This document shows, in pieces, positions 16,410 through 24,892 of a stretch of DNA of 64,000 bases (position 1 is its first letter; every line of letters starts with the position of its first letter). The stretch comes from JBDTSW01 sp963758845 (GTDB lineage: Bacteria > Actinomycetota > Thermoleophilia > Solirubrobacterales > 70-9), in assembly GCA_963758845.1 (NCBI GenBank), contig CAVWWX010000002.1, positions 1,550,001 through 1,614,000 of the forward strand, written 5' to 3'. A program made the translations under genes and the position numbers. Below the pieces are notes generated by a model. The model searched no databases and was not told the origin of the DNA. It was given only the letters and a program-made list of their open reading frames with translations.

Positions 16410-16802
16410 CTAGCCAGGCGCGGCCACGGCCTCTACCTCGACGAGCTGTCCGGGCCAGCCGAGAACAGCAACGCCGAGCAACGTGCTTGGCGGTCCCTGG
16501 ATCCCCAATATCTCCTCGACCACCCGCCACGCTGTCGCCAGGTCAGCCCGGTCGTTGGTGGCGACGTAAACGGTCGTCTTGATGATGTCCGCGGAGGTGC
16601 AACCAGCGTTTTCAAGGGCTATAAGCAAGTTGTCCAGCGTCCTGCGGGTCTGCTTGGCCACGTCACCCGGTCCGACGACTTCTCCGTTCCCATCCAGCGG
16701 ACATGCTCCCGCCGTAAAGACCGTGCCAGCGGGTGCGATCGCCGCATACGAATATGGGACACCGGCGTAGAGCCCGGCCCCCTGCGTCAATTCTCGGGGC
16801 AT
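16410..16802 (-). CDS. RidA-family protein, catalytic arginine missing
   Basis: 130 residues, the full RidA/YjgF/Rid length, with TAGACPLDGNGEVVGPGDVA and TTVYVATNDRADLATAW as family blocks. RidA deaminates reactive enamines released by PLP enzymes in the cytosol, using an Arg in a conserved PAR-S block. Here the block reads GPPSTLLGV, so the Arg is replaced by Pro. This places the protein among non-deaminase Rid subgroups. It lies 250 bases beyond the SDR stop and 607 kb-independent evidence for a joint operon is lacking, but all genes from 19.7 to 15.4 kb run in the same direction. Confidence 0.82.
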   Translation of the reverse strand: MPRELTQGAGLYAGVPYSYAAIAPAGTVFTAGACPLDGNGEVVGPGDVAKQTRRTLDNLLIALENAGCTSADIIKTTVYVATNDRADLATAWRVVEEILGIQGPPSTLLGVAVLGWPGQLVEVEAVAAPG

Positions 16803-17052
16803 CGGAACAGTCTGCCATCCAGCACCCCAAACGTCCGCAGCGCAGAAAGCTCCTCCGCGTTATGAGAAACCTTTGCACTGAATCGGTCTGAACTGCTTGC
16901 CAGGAGGAGGCGATCGCGGCCCTCGAAGGCCCTGCAGTGGGCGAGCAGACGGATGCCCGCACTACCGTCCTCGGGCGCCCAGAAGGCCGAGGATCCGTCG
17001 CCGGCCGACTAGCGATTCAGGATTTAGCTAAGCCCCGATCTTCCGGTGCGCA

Positions 17053-17844
17053 TCATTCGTCCGGCCACTCACGAGACTCCAGCAGCCCGCCGTCCACCGG
17101 CAGCGCGACGCCGGTGACCATCCGGGCCGCGGGCGAGGCCAGCCATTCGACCGCACCGGTCACCTCCTCGGGCTCGATCAGGCGTTCGATCAGGTGCATG
17201 CGGGCGAAATCCCCGGGCCCGGCTTCGTCGGCTGCATCGACCGATTGGTCCAGCATCGGCGTCCGCACCCAGCCCGGGCACACCGCGTTTACGGTGATGC
17301 CCGCCGGGCTGAGCTCGTTCGCGAGGGTCCGCATCAGCCCGATCGTGCCGTGCTTGGAGGCGTTGTAGGCCGCGTATCCCGGCGAGGTGGTCAGCCCGCA
17401 CACGGAGGAGATCAGGATCAGTGAGCCACCGCCCGCCTCGCGCAACTGGGGGATGGCAGCCCTGGCAGTCAAAAAGGTGCCGGTCAGGTTCACGTCGATC
17501 ACGGCCTTCCAGGCGACGGGATCGAGGTCCTCGACGTACTCGCCCGTGAGCACAATCCCCGCGTTGGCGATCACGACCGAGGCTGGTCCGAGCTCCTCGC
17601 GCAACCCGTCCGCAGCGCCCTGCACCGCCTCCGCGTCGGTGATATCGGCGACGGCTTCCTCGGCTTGGCCGCCGGCGGATCGGATCTCGCCCACCAGCGA
17701 GGCGAGCGGTTCCGCCTGGACGTCCCAGCAGCCGACGCGGTCGCCACGCTCGGCGAACCTCCGCGCGTGCGATGCCCCCATGCCGCTCGCGGCCCCCGTG
17801 ACCCACACGGTCCGGGCCTCCTGTCCGGGCTTCCCGGCGCTCAC
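17053..17844 (-). CDS. Short-chain dehydrogenase/reductase
   Basis: 263 residues, classical SDR. The cofactor motif TGAASGMG lies at about residue 16. ANAG at about 93, SSVCG with the catalytic Ser at about 144 and YNASK with the Tyr/Lys pair at about 158 follow; the PGWVRTP block completes the set. DVQAE after the second strand suggests NAD preference (inference). The GTG start overlaps the stop of the upstream PLP/VOC gene (GTGA), so translation is coupled and the two act in one pathway. Confidence 0.9.
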   Translation of the reverse strand: MSAGKPGQEARTVWVTGAASGMGASHARRFAERGDRVGCWDVQAEPLASLVGEIRSAGGQAEEAVADITDAEAVQGAADGLREELGPASVVIANAGIVLTGEYVEDLDPVAWKAVIDVNLTGTFLTARAAIPQLREAGGGSLILISSVCGLTTSPGYAAYNASKHGTIGLMRTLANELSPAGITVNAVCPGWVRTPMLDQSVDAADEAGPGDFARMHLIERLIEPEEVTGAVEWLASPAARMVTGVALPVDGGLLESREWPDE

Positions 17845-19742
17845 GGGATCTCCGACGCGGGCTGGATCAACTCCACGGTGACGCCATCAGGGTCGCTCGC
17901 ATAGAAGCATCGCGCTCCCTGCCAGGCGCCCGGCTCGGTGATCTCGACGGGCTCCCCGCGAAGGGACACATCCGCCTCGCGCAAGCGTTCGTGGATTGCG
18001 TCGATGTCGGCCACCCGCAAGGAGATATGCGTTGCGCCCGGATCGTTTGCTCGCGGGCGGACCGGGCTCCCGCGTGGATCAACGAACTCGATCAGCTCCA
18101 GGACCTGGCCGTGCGGCAACTCCAGGTCGGCCCATCGGACATGGGCGTCCGGAATCCCCGTGACCGCGAACTCCTGCGCGCCGGACGCCTCCCCTCGGGC
18201 ACGCAGGGTGAGGCCGAGCAAATCGCGATAGAAGCCCAGCGAGCGGTTGAGCTCGCCGCTCGTCACGGAGACGTGGTCGAGCCCCGTGGCGCGCCACGCC
18301 GGGCTGCGTTCCGCGCCGCCATCTCGTAGCCGCTCGGGGATCACGTCCCGGGCGAAGACGTCCTCGATGGTCTCGTGACGGCGGATCAGCTCGGCCGAGT
18401 CGCCCGCGACGAGAATGGTTCCGGGTCTCGGCAGAGCATTGAAGTTGCTGGCACTCGCATCCTGGTAGGCCCCGGTGTCGAGGAAGGCGAGCACGTCGCC
18501 GGCGGCAACCTCGGGGAGGTCGGCGTCACTGATGATCACGTCGAGCGCACAGGTGCGCCCGGTGACGTCCGCGACCATCGTCGGTGTCGCCTCGGCGTTT
18601 CCGGCGGCCAGGCACGTCCAGCGGTTGTATTCGAGGTTGACGTCGGCGAGGTAGGCATCGGATGAGTTCGTTTCGACCCAGATGAGCGCAACCGGTTCCG
18701 TCTGTCGCTTCACGTTGCCGACGGTTGCGAGGTGGATCCCTGCGTCCGCGTACAGAGCCCGGCCCGGCTCGATCTCGAGCTGGATGGTCTCGGCGGCGAT
18801 GCCGAGGGCCCCGAGCCCCCCCAGCAGGTGCGTGCAGATCTCGTCCGCGTACTCATCGGCGCCCGGCGAGCTCGGGGGCGCGGCGGCCCGCTGGGGCAGC
18901 CGGCGCCCGAACGGGTCCCTCGGAGCGGGAAATCCGCCGCCGAGATCGAGCTCACGCGGCGTCCAGCCAGGCCAGATCTTCCGAAGGCGCTCGACGGTGT
19001 CGACAAGCGCGTCCACACCGGCGCGCCAGAACTGCGGGTCGGAGGAGTGGCGTCCGAGGTGGAGCATGAGCCCCGCAACATCGAGATTTGGATCGGCGAT
19101 CTCGGACGGCTCGATCGCGAGCAGGTCCTCCACCGGGATCCCCGCCTTGTAGCGTTGCAACGAGTCGCGGACAGACGCTCCGTCCGGGGACATCTCCGAC
19201 GGTTCGTCTCGTCCCACCAGATCGGGTCGGACGCGGAAGCGGATATGGGCTCGCATCGCGAGCCGGGCGGCGACCTTCGCGGTCCGCTCCAGCTCGGCCC
19301 GGCTGTCGAGGGTCACCTTCACGCCCTCAGTGATCGCGCGCTCGAGCAGCCGCTCGTCCTTCATCGGTCCGTTCAGCGAGATCGTCGCGGGATCGGCCCC
19401 GGTCCGCAGTGCCGCCTCGAGTTCACCCGCTCCGAAGACGTCGCAGCCGGTGCCCTCCAGCGTCAGGACCCGGCGCAGCGCCAGGCACGAGTTCGCCTTG
19501 ATCGAGGGCAAGAGCAGGAACGGGCCAGGCCATCTGCTAGCGAAGGCACGCAGGAAGAGCCGCGCGTTACGGCGAAGCTGATCCTCGGAGACGACGTAGA
19601 GCGGGGTGCCGACCCGCTCGGCGAGCTCCTCCGCGCGGCAATCCTCGACATAGAGGGCGCCGTCGCGGACCGAGAGGCAGTCGTCGAGCCGCTTGGCGCC
19701 GGGGGCTGTTCGGGTCTGTTCGGGTCTGTCGATCAGGTTCAT
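17841..19742 (-). CDS. PLP-dependent decarboxylase (ODC/DAPDC fold) fused to a VOC domain
   Basis: 633 residues in two parts. Residues 1 to about 485 form an alanine-racemase-fold group IV decarboxylase. PSIKANSCLALRR carries the PLP Lys (about 76), DLGGGFP the Gly-rich phosphate loop, EIEPGRALYADAG the EPGR motif, and GRTCALDVII the catalytic Cys with the nearby Asp. Residues about 500-633 form a VOC (glyoxalase/dioxygenase) domain with GLDHVSVTSGELNRSLGFY and THISLRVADIDAIHERLRE. Such a fusion is unusual. Ornithine, lysine or diaminopimelate are candidate substrates. The ATG at 19742 lies five bases from a TACTAT -10 element, so the message may be leaderless. Confidence 0.85.
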   Translation of the reverse strand: MNLIDRPEQTRTAPGAKRLDDCLSVRDGALYVEDCRAEELAERVGTPLYVVSEDQLRRNARLFLRAFASRWPGPFLLLPSIKANSCLALRRVLTLEGTGCDVFGAGELEAALRTGADPATISLNGPMKDERLLERAITEGVKVTLDSRAELERTAKVAARLAMRAHIRFRVRPDLVGRDEPSEMSPDGASVRDSLQRYKAGIPVEDLLAIEPSEIADPNLDVAGLMLHLGRHSSDPQFWRAGVDALVDTVERLRKIWPGWTPRELDLGGGFPAPRDPFGRRLPQRAAAPPSSPGADEYADEICTHLLGGLGALGIAAETIQLEIEPGRALYADAGIHLATVGNVKRQTEPVALIWVETNSSDAYLADVNLEYNRWTCLAAGNAEATPTMVADVTGRTCALDVIISDADLPEVAAGDVLAFLDTGAYQDASASNFNALPRPGTILVAGDSAELIRRHETIEDVFARDVIPERLRDGGAERSPAWRATGLDHVSVTSGELNRSLGFYRDLLGLTLRARGEASGAQEFAVTGIPDAHVRWADLELPHGQVLELIEFVDPRGSPVRPRANDPGATHISLRVADIDAIHERLREADVSLRGEPVEITEPGAWQGARCFYASDPDGVTVELIQPASEIP

Positions 19743-19776
19743 GTACGATAGTACTGTACATATGTACACGGCCCAA
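19740..19776. promoter_or_regulatory. Divergent promoter/operator for the PLP-VOC operon and the TetR gene
   Basis: TGTACATATGTACA (19755-19768) is a perfect 14-bp palindrome. Two more GTAC half-sites lie at 19743 and 19751. On the minus strand a -35 TTGGGC and -10 TACTAT (19748-19753) stand 17 bases apart with the palindrome in the spacer. The ATG at 19742 follows the -10 by five bases. The start codons of both genes fall inside the element, so a bound TetR would block the operon and probably its own gene. Confidence 0.7.
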
Positions 19777-20412
19777 CCTTTCAAGTACCTCGATCCGTCC
19801 GCGGAGACGGCGGCCTCGTCGGGAGCGAAGGCGCGCGGCCCCGAACGACGCCTCCTGCTGGTCCAGGCGACGCTGAGGCTGATCGCCAACGAGGGCATCG
19901 ACTCCGTCAGTCACCGGGCGGTGGCCGAGCTCGCCGACGTGCCACTTGGATCGACTACCTACTGGTTCGCCTCGCGCCGGGACATGTTGAAGGAAGCCCT
20001 CGAGCACTTTGTGCGTACCGAGATCGACGCCCTTCGGGAACGGCTGGCCGGGGTATTGGGCAAGCCGCGCCTCTCCCAGCGACGTCTGATCGACGAGTTC
20101 ACGGCCTTCCTGCTGCCGCAGCTGGGGGAGGAGCGGTGGCGTACGGCCGCGCAGTACGCGCTCCTCCAAGAGGCTGTGCGCCAGCCCGACCTTCAGTCCG
20201 TATGCCGAGAGTGGACGGAGGCCTGGTTGGCCGTGCTGACGGAAGTCTTCACGTCGGTCGGCGCCCGCGAGCCGGAGCTGGAGGCCAGGATGTTCCTGGC
20301 GATGCTCGACGGCCTCCTGCTGAACCAGCTCGCCGCGCCGAACGAGGACGTCGAAGAAGTCCTGATCCGCCCGGCACTAACAGCTTGGTTCTCGCGGGTC
20401 GCGACGGGCTAG
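19762..20412 (+). CDS. TetR family transcriptional regulator
   Basis: 216 residues. The N-terminal helix-turn-helix spans about 30-75 and reads ATLRLIANEGIDSVSHRAVA then ELADVPLGSTTYWFASRRD, with the classic G-x-x-YxxF/W end. The all-helical C-terminal part is the ligand and dimer domain. It is divergent from the PLP-decarboxylase operon and shares its palindromic promoter, so it very likely represses that operon and itself, with a polyamine or amino acid as possible inducer (inference). An in-frame ATG at 19741 would add seven residues and overlap the opposite start codon. 19762 lies inside the palindrome. Confidence 0.88.
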   Translation: MYTAQPFKYLDPSAETAASSGAKARGPERRLLLVQATLRLIANEGIDSVSHRAVAELADVPLGSTTYWFASRRDMLKEALEHFVRTEIDALRERLAGVLGKPRLSQRRLIDEFTAFLLPQLGEERWRTAAQYALLQEAVRQPDLQSVCREWTEAWLAVLTEVFTSVGAREPELEARMFLAMLDGLLLNQLAAPNEDVEEVLIRPALTAWFSRVATG

Positions 20413-20469
20413 CGAGAAAGGACCATGGCGATGATCGAACCGAATGACCGATAAGAGCGAGGAGTCGAA

Positions 20470-21639
20470 ATGAGCCGAGGGATCCCAGGACGCGAAGGAC
20501 GGTTGGGGCGAGGACTGGCCGCGGTGCTCGCGCTGGTGATGGCAGCGAGCCTCGCCGCCTGCGGCTCGGACGACGGTCTCGAGGACGAGGCCGAGGAGGT
20601 CTCAGTCACCACCGCGGAGGCCGAGGGCGAGCCCTCGGGCGAGCTCGTCATCTCCAACTGGCCCTTCTACATCGACAAGCAGACCATTCCGGACTTCGAG
20701 GAGGAGACGGACGTCACGGTCAAGTACGTCGAGGAGATCAACAGCTACGACGAGTTCTTCGGGAAGCTGAGGCCACAGCTCGAGCAGGGCGACTCCGGGG
20801 ACCGTTCGATGATCGTCGCCACCGACTGGCTGGCGAAACAGATGTACGACCTCGGCTACCTCCAGAAGCTGGACAAGGAGGCGCTGGCTCCCGCCTACGA
20901 GAACCTAAACCCGGCCTTGAAGCCGCCCAGCTCCGATCCCGAGCGGGAGTTCTCCATCCCGTGGCAGAGCGGGATGACGGGGTTGGTCGTGAACGCCGCC
21001 GAGGCACCCGACATCACCTCGATCAACGATCTCTTCGACCCTGCCTACAAGGGCAGGGTCGTGATGATCTCGGAGCTGCGGGAGACGGTGCCGCTGGTGA
21101 TGAAGGGCGAAGGGATCGATCCCGAGGAGGCCACGGAGGAGGAGTGGCTGGCGGCAATCGACAAGATCGACCAGGCTCTCGATTCCGGTCAGCTCCGCAG
21201 CCTTGGCGGCAACGAGTACGCGGGTGACATGGCGCGCGGCGATGCCGTCGCCGCGCTCGCCTGGGGTGCCGACGCGATTCAGCTCCAGGCCGACAACCCG
21301 GACATCGAGTGGCGCATGCCCGAGGAGGGCTGCATCCTATGGTCCGACAACTGGGTGATCCCGGTCGGCTCGCCGAACCCGACGGCCGCCTACGAGTTCA
21401 TCAACTACACGTACGAGCCTCAGAACCAGGCGCAGATTGTCTCCTACGTCAGCCCTGTGACGCCCGTGGCGGGGGTCCAGGAGATCTTCGAGGAGCAGGA
21501 TCCGGCGCTCGCGCGCAGCGACCTGATCTTCCCCGACGAGGAGTACACCGCCGACTGCTCCTCGACGCCCTCCACTCCGGGCGGGTCGGAGGGGCAGCGG
21601 CGGATCGACGAGGCCTGGTCGGACGCGCAGAGCGGATGA
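20470..21639 (+). CDS. Spermidine/putrescine-binding lipoprotein (PotD-like)
   Basis: 389 residues. A twin basic start and hydrophobic core end in the lipobox LAAC at about residue 36, followed by an acidic linker, so it is a lipoprotein. The mature part follows the PotD/PotF pattern: LVISNWPFYIDKQTIPDFEE, VATDWLAKQMYDLGYLQKLD, IPWQSGMTGLVVN and EGCILWSDNWVIP. It would bind polyamines outside the membrane. No ATPase or permease gene is nearby, so it depends on a distant transporter or has another role. Its place after TetR and near the PLP decarboxylase supports a polyamine theme. GAGGAG upstream of the ATG is a good ribosome site. Confidence 0.88.
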   Translation: MSRGIPGREGRLGRGLAAVLALVMAASLAACGSDDGLEDEAEEVSVTTAEAEGEPSGELVISNWPFYIDKQTIPDFEEETDVTVKYVEEINSYDEFFGKLRPQLEQGDSGDRSMIVATDWLAKQMYDLGYLQKLDKEALAPAYENLNPALKPPSSDPEREFSIPWQSGMTGLVVNAAEAPDITSINDLFDPAYKGRVVMISELRETVPLVMKGEGIDPEEATEEEWLAAIDKIDQALDSGQLRSLGGNEYAGDMARGDAVAALAWGADAIQLQADNPDIEWRMPEEGCILWSDNWVIPVGSPNPTAAYEFINYTYEPQNQAQIVSYVSPVTPVAGVQEIFEEQDPALARSDLIFPDEEYTADCSSTPSTPGGSEGQRRIDEAWSDAQSG

Positions 21640-21768
21640 GCCGGCCGCTACGCAAAGGGGCGCAACTAGGGGCCTCCGCTGCTTGACAATAGTGGCATTT
21701 GTCGCATAACTCGTATCTCCCGCGACCGGCAGGCGGTGCGCCTTGGAACGAACGTTGGCGAACGACGG

Positions 21769-21784
21769 AATCCAGTCGCCCCGA
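21769..21784 (+). repeat. Short tRNA-Pro 3'-end remnant
   Basis: AATCCAGTCGCCCCGA, 16 bases identical to the tRNA-Pro 3' end. It is followed by CT, as after copy 2 of repeat A. The gene-free stretch 21640-21873 shows nothing else. Confidence 0.6.
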
Positions 21785-21873
21785 CTAGGGAGGCATGTGA
21801 CACGGGTGGCGACATGCTCGCCGGCGAGGTTGTGGGCGATCGGGCGGTGTCCTCGGAACCGCCGGGCAGAGCT

Positions 21874-23184
21874 CTATCGGGCTCCAGGAAGCACTCCGTC
21901 CGCGGCACTCGCGACATCGTCGATCAGACCGCCCACTGTGTCCGGCAACCCCCCGGTCGGTGCCGGATCGGGGTCCGGTGGCGGCTCGGGACTCGGGGCG
22001 GGCGGCGCGGGAGCCGGAGGCTCCGGGGTGGGACCTGGGGCAGGTGGCGGGACGGGAGCCGACGTCGGCTCCGGGTCGACCGCTGGGCTCCCCGAGGTGC
22101 CTACGGCCGCCAGCCTCCCGGCGGACGCCGCTTCGGCCGTGCCCGGACCCTCCTCGGGGGACCCTGATCGTGGGGCCTTCGAGGCATGACCGTGGGCGTC
22201 CGCGGTGTCCGGCCAGCCGGACGCAGCATCAGGCACCGCAACGACCCCGACGGGCCGCTGCTCGGTTCCGACGGACAGGCCATTCCAGATCAGGGCGGCG
22301 GCCCCGATCAGGGTCGCGGACGCAGCGAAGGCCCATTTCGTCGATGCGCCGGCTCGCGCCGGGTGGGGGCGGAGTTTCCAAGCCACCGCCCCGCGACGGA
22401 GCGCCTCGCTGAAGGCCTGACGCAAGCGCGTGCTGAATCGGCCCAACGAGGCGCGGACGCCGGCCGATGTGAAGCTGATGCGAGGCTGGGTGCGGCGCGG
22501 CCCCGGTGAGGTGAGCATCGCCACCAGCAGTGCTCCGGGCGTCGGCCCGTGACGACCGGCGAAGGTCGGGATGCTTGGCTCGACGAACACGGAGGTCGTG
22601 ACCTGCTCCGCGATGCGTGTATGAAGCGCGCACAGTCCATCCGCGCCCGCTCGATTAGTACAGCGAGATCCCTGCCCTGTGAGAGAGGTGCAATATTCGG
22701 CCGTCGTTTCGCCGGTAACAGACGCAGCCCGGGGGTTCAACTCCCCGGTTGCAACCTCCGCCTTCACCGCAACGGCGATGTCCCGAAGGCGCCTCTCTCC
22801 CCGCTCGTGTGCCTTGCATCTAGCCGATTGGGGAAGGTACCTCGCAGCCCTCTCCAACGACAGCAGCCCCTCCGCGATCTGAAGCTCCACCCCTGCGATG
22901 ATCGCGCGATCGATTTCGGGGAGTCGCCGGGGCTCGGTGGACGCCAGGCAGCGCCGCTCGGCCTCTCCCAGCGCCACGGCCAGCCACAGATCCTCGTAGC
23001 GACTGCTTGGGCGCTGGAAGCGCCCGGGACCGCTCAGCAACCGTGCTCGTCGCCGCTCGATGCAAAAGAGCGCGTTCCTTCTTATCCGCGCAGTGGCAGT
23101 GGTTGCACGTGCCGGCGCCGAATTCGCACCACTGATCCCCCTTGTCCTCATCCTCCCCATCCCTTCTGTCCCCGTGGTGGACAT
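21874..23184 (-). CDS. Hypothetical membrane-anchored protein with Cys/His motif and Pro-rich tail
   Basis: Up to 436 residues, not recognised. The N-terminal part (about 60-150) is helical and charged. A compact motif at about 165-190, CTSLTGQGSRCTN then AGADGLCALH, has the form C-x7-C-x10-C-x2-H and could bind zinc. One TM segment lies at about 290-306 (FAASATLIGAAALIWNG). The C-terminal 100 residues are Pro/Ala/Gly/Glu repeats of PxP type and probably lie outside the membrane. The start is uncertain; ATG or GTG codons further in are possible. Both sides carry tRNA-Pro remnants, so it sits on its own segment. Confidence 0.5.
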   Translation of the reverse strand: MSTTGTEGMGRMRTRGISGANSAPARATTATARIRRNALFCIERRRARLLSGPGRFQRPSSRYEDLWLAVALGEAERRCLASTEPRRLPEIDRAIIAGVELQIAEGLLSLERAARYLPQSARCKAHERGERRLRDIAVAVKAEVATGELNPRAASVTGETTAEYCTSLTGQGSRCTNRAGADGLCALHTRIAEQVTTSVFVEPSIPTFAGRHGPTPGALLVAMLTSPGPRRTQPRISFTSAGVRASLGRFSTRLRQAFSEALRRGAVAWKLRPHPARAGASTKWAFAASATLIGAAALIWNGLSVGTEQRPVGVVAVPDAASGWPDTADAHGHASKAPRSGSPEEGPGTAEAASAGRLAAVGTSGSPAVDPEPTSAPVPPPAPGPTPEPPAPAPPAPSPEPPPDPDPAPTGGLPDTVGGLIDDVASAADGVLPGAR

Positions 23185-23368
23185 CGGAACGAGCCGGAAG
23201 ACTATGACGCCTATATGAGCGAGGAGTGAGAACTCGATGAGAAGATTCCAGGCACTAGCTCCTTTCCACTAGTCAGTTCTCCGAATATCCCTCCAGCTAA
23301 GGTTGAGCCTTGCCGAGTTCGCAGCTCTTGGACCGGCAACCGAGCTTCGGGAGTCGAGGCGACTGGAG

Positions 23369-23392
23369 TCGGGGCGACTGGATTTGAACCAG
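23369..23392 (-). repeat. Inverted tRNA-Pro 3'-end remnant
   Basis: 24 bases identical to the T-arm and 3' acceptor strand of the tRNA-Pro gene, on the minus strand, running from CTGGTTCAAATCC to CCCCGA. It is the only copy in this orientation. Confidence 0.8.
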
Positions 23393-23437
23393 CCGGCTTC
23401 ACGTCGCTGCCGGAGCACTGGCGCCCGTCGGCAACTC

Positions 23438-23710
23438 CTATAGCCCCGTCACCTCGCCGTACTCGTCTCGTTGCCAGGCGGCGGTGGCACGTTCCACCAA
23501 CTCCAGCCGAGGGACGCCGGTGACGACGCTGTAGGCGTCCAGGATCGCGTCGCCGAGCTTGTCCGACGGCAGCGCCAGGCCGTTCTCAAGGCGGGAGATG
23601 GTCGCTGTGCTTGCCGCCGCGCGGTCGGCGATCTCCCGCTGCGTCGCACCGGCGCGCTCACGAGCGGCACGCAACACCGGGCCTGCGTAGTGGAGCATGC
23701 GGCGGGCCAT
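23438..23710 (-). CDS. XRE family helix-turn-helix protein
   Basis: 90 residues, a single HTH_3 domain. RAARERAGATQREIADRAAA followed by TATISRLENGLALPS spans about residues 14-49 with the standard recognition helix. A short helical tail follows. It is a cytoplasmic DNA-binding protein of unknown target. It is divergent from the small gene at 23885, about 170 bases away, which it could control (inference). Small lone XRE proteins beside att-like repeats are common on integrated elements. Confidence 0.82.
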   Translation of the reverse strand: MARRMLHYAGPVLRAARERAGATQREIADRAAASTATISRLENGLALPSDKLGDAILDAYSVVTGVPRLELVERATAAWQRDEYGEVTGL

Positions 23711-23884
23711 GCGTTCAGCCTACGCCCCCCGCTGACCGCCCCGCCAGCGTCCCAGCGAGGTCCGCCGCCAGCAGCCGCCGGTCAGGCTTCCACATTTGCG
23801 CCAGGTGAAAATCGGCCTTCTAGCATCGGCGCAACGCCGCCCCGGGGGGTCCGGGGGGTGGGGCGACGAAGGGAAGAACAGACA

Positions 23885-24145
23885 ATGTCCGACGCTCTGG
23901 CCATCGACCGGGGCCACGAGACCGGTCAGTCGCAGGATGAGCGGGTGTTCGCGGCGTTGGCCGATGACATCGACGCGCGACTCACCAGCCTGATGAGCGT
24001 GCGCGCCTTGGTGACTCTCATCCGCGTGCAGGATCAGCTTCGTAGCTGCGCCCAAGGAAGCGGCCAGAGAGGGCGGCGAAGCCGACGGAACTCCTCCCCC
24101 TCGCGCGTGGGAGGGGATCAGGCGCCTCCGGGGCTCACGGAGTAA
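23885..24145 (+). CDS. Small hypothetical protein
   Basis: 86 residues, no family recognised. The first half is acidic and helical (SQDERVFAALADDIDARLTS). The second half is strongly basic and low in complexity (RGRRSRRNSSPSR). GAAGGGA precedes the ATG by about 10 bases. Codon use fits the surroundings in the first 55 codons, less clearly afterward, so the true end may have shifted. It is divergent from the XRE gene. Confidence 0.4.
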   Translation: MSDALAIDRGHETGQSQDERVFAALADDIDARLTSLMSVRALVTLIRVQDQLRSCAQGSGQRGRRSRRNSSPSRVGGDQAPPGLTE

Positions 24146-24323
24146 GTACCGACTCGCCATGCTGGCGGAGGCCTAGCTCGGCCTGCGAGACGGAAAGCGG
24201 GCGGTGGAGCTGGCGGAGCAGGCCGCCAAGCTCGCGCGGGAGCGAGTAACGCTTCCGCGGCGTATCCGGTCTGGTGAGCGCTCGTGATGCGACGGCCGAA
24301 TCCGGACGCGGCTCTCCAATCGG

Positions 24324-24375
24324 GAGTACCGGCGTGGTACCGACTGCGGCGTCCAATGTTTCCAGGCTCCGAAGC
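24324..24375 (+). repeat. Repeat A, partial copy 4
   Basis: GAGTACCGGCGTGGTACC, GACTGC and GCGTCCAATG match the first 40 bases of repeat A. The middle and the tRNA-Pro end are missing. The gene-free stretch 24146-24421 shows nothing else. Confidence 0.55.
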
Positions 24376-24421
24376 GGACTGCCGCAGCACGGCGACTTCG
24401 AGGGCATCGGGCCAGGTCGAC

Positions 24422-24892
24422 TTAGACGCAGGGACCGTTGACCGCGAATCCCGCGTTGTCCGAGAACGAAGGCTCGATCCGGTCCGCCTGGCCGACCACA
24501 CAGGCCCCATCGCTAGGCCCCACCGCCTTCACTCTGGCCCGGAAGAACTTACGTGAGCCGTTCGGCAGCGTGAACTCATAGCCGGAGCTCTTGACCTCGT
24601 TGGTGATTTCCTTGGTGCCCTTGAACCACCGGATCTTGAGACCCTCCGGGTTCGGGGTCTGGGTTAGGGCATCGGTGAACCGCATCTCCAGTGCACCCCC
24701 GGAGACGTGCTTGACCTTCCAGTACAGGCTCTTCATGTCCCCGATCGGGACGTTGACACTCTGAAGTGTGTCTAGATAAGGGCCATCACTGTGCTTCGAC
24801 GCCTTGACTTCAAACGGCGGCGCCCCCGCGGAGGCGGGCGCAGCGGACAGGGCCAGCACGCCGCAGCTTGCGAGCCCGAGTGCCAAACGCAT
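24422..24892 (-). CDS. Secreted protein of unknown function
   Basis: 156 residues. A clear signal peptide (MRLALGLASCGVLALSAAPA, cleavage near residue 23) is followed by a beta-rich domain with no recognised family. KSLYWKVKHVSG, LKIRWFKGTKEITNEV and KFFRARVKAVG look like strands of an Ig-like sandwich. One Cys pair lies near the C-terminus. The ATG at 24892 is chosen; a TTG nine bases upstream is less likely. It stands alone, reading into the repeat-A remnant. Confidence 0.65.
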   Translation of the reverse strand: MRLALGLASCGVLALSAAPASAGAPPFEVKASKHSDGPYLDTLQSVNVPIGDMKSLYWKVKHVSGGALEMRFTDALTQTPNPEGLKIRWFKGTKEITNEVKSSGYEFTLPNGSRKFFRARVKAVGPSDGACVVGQADRIEPSFSDNAGFAVNGPCV

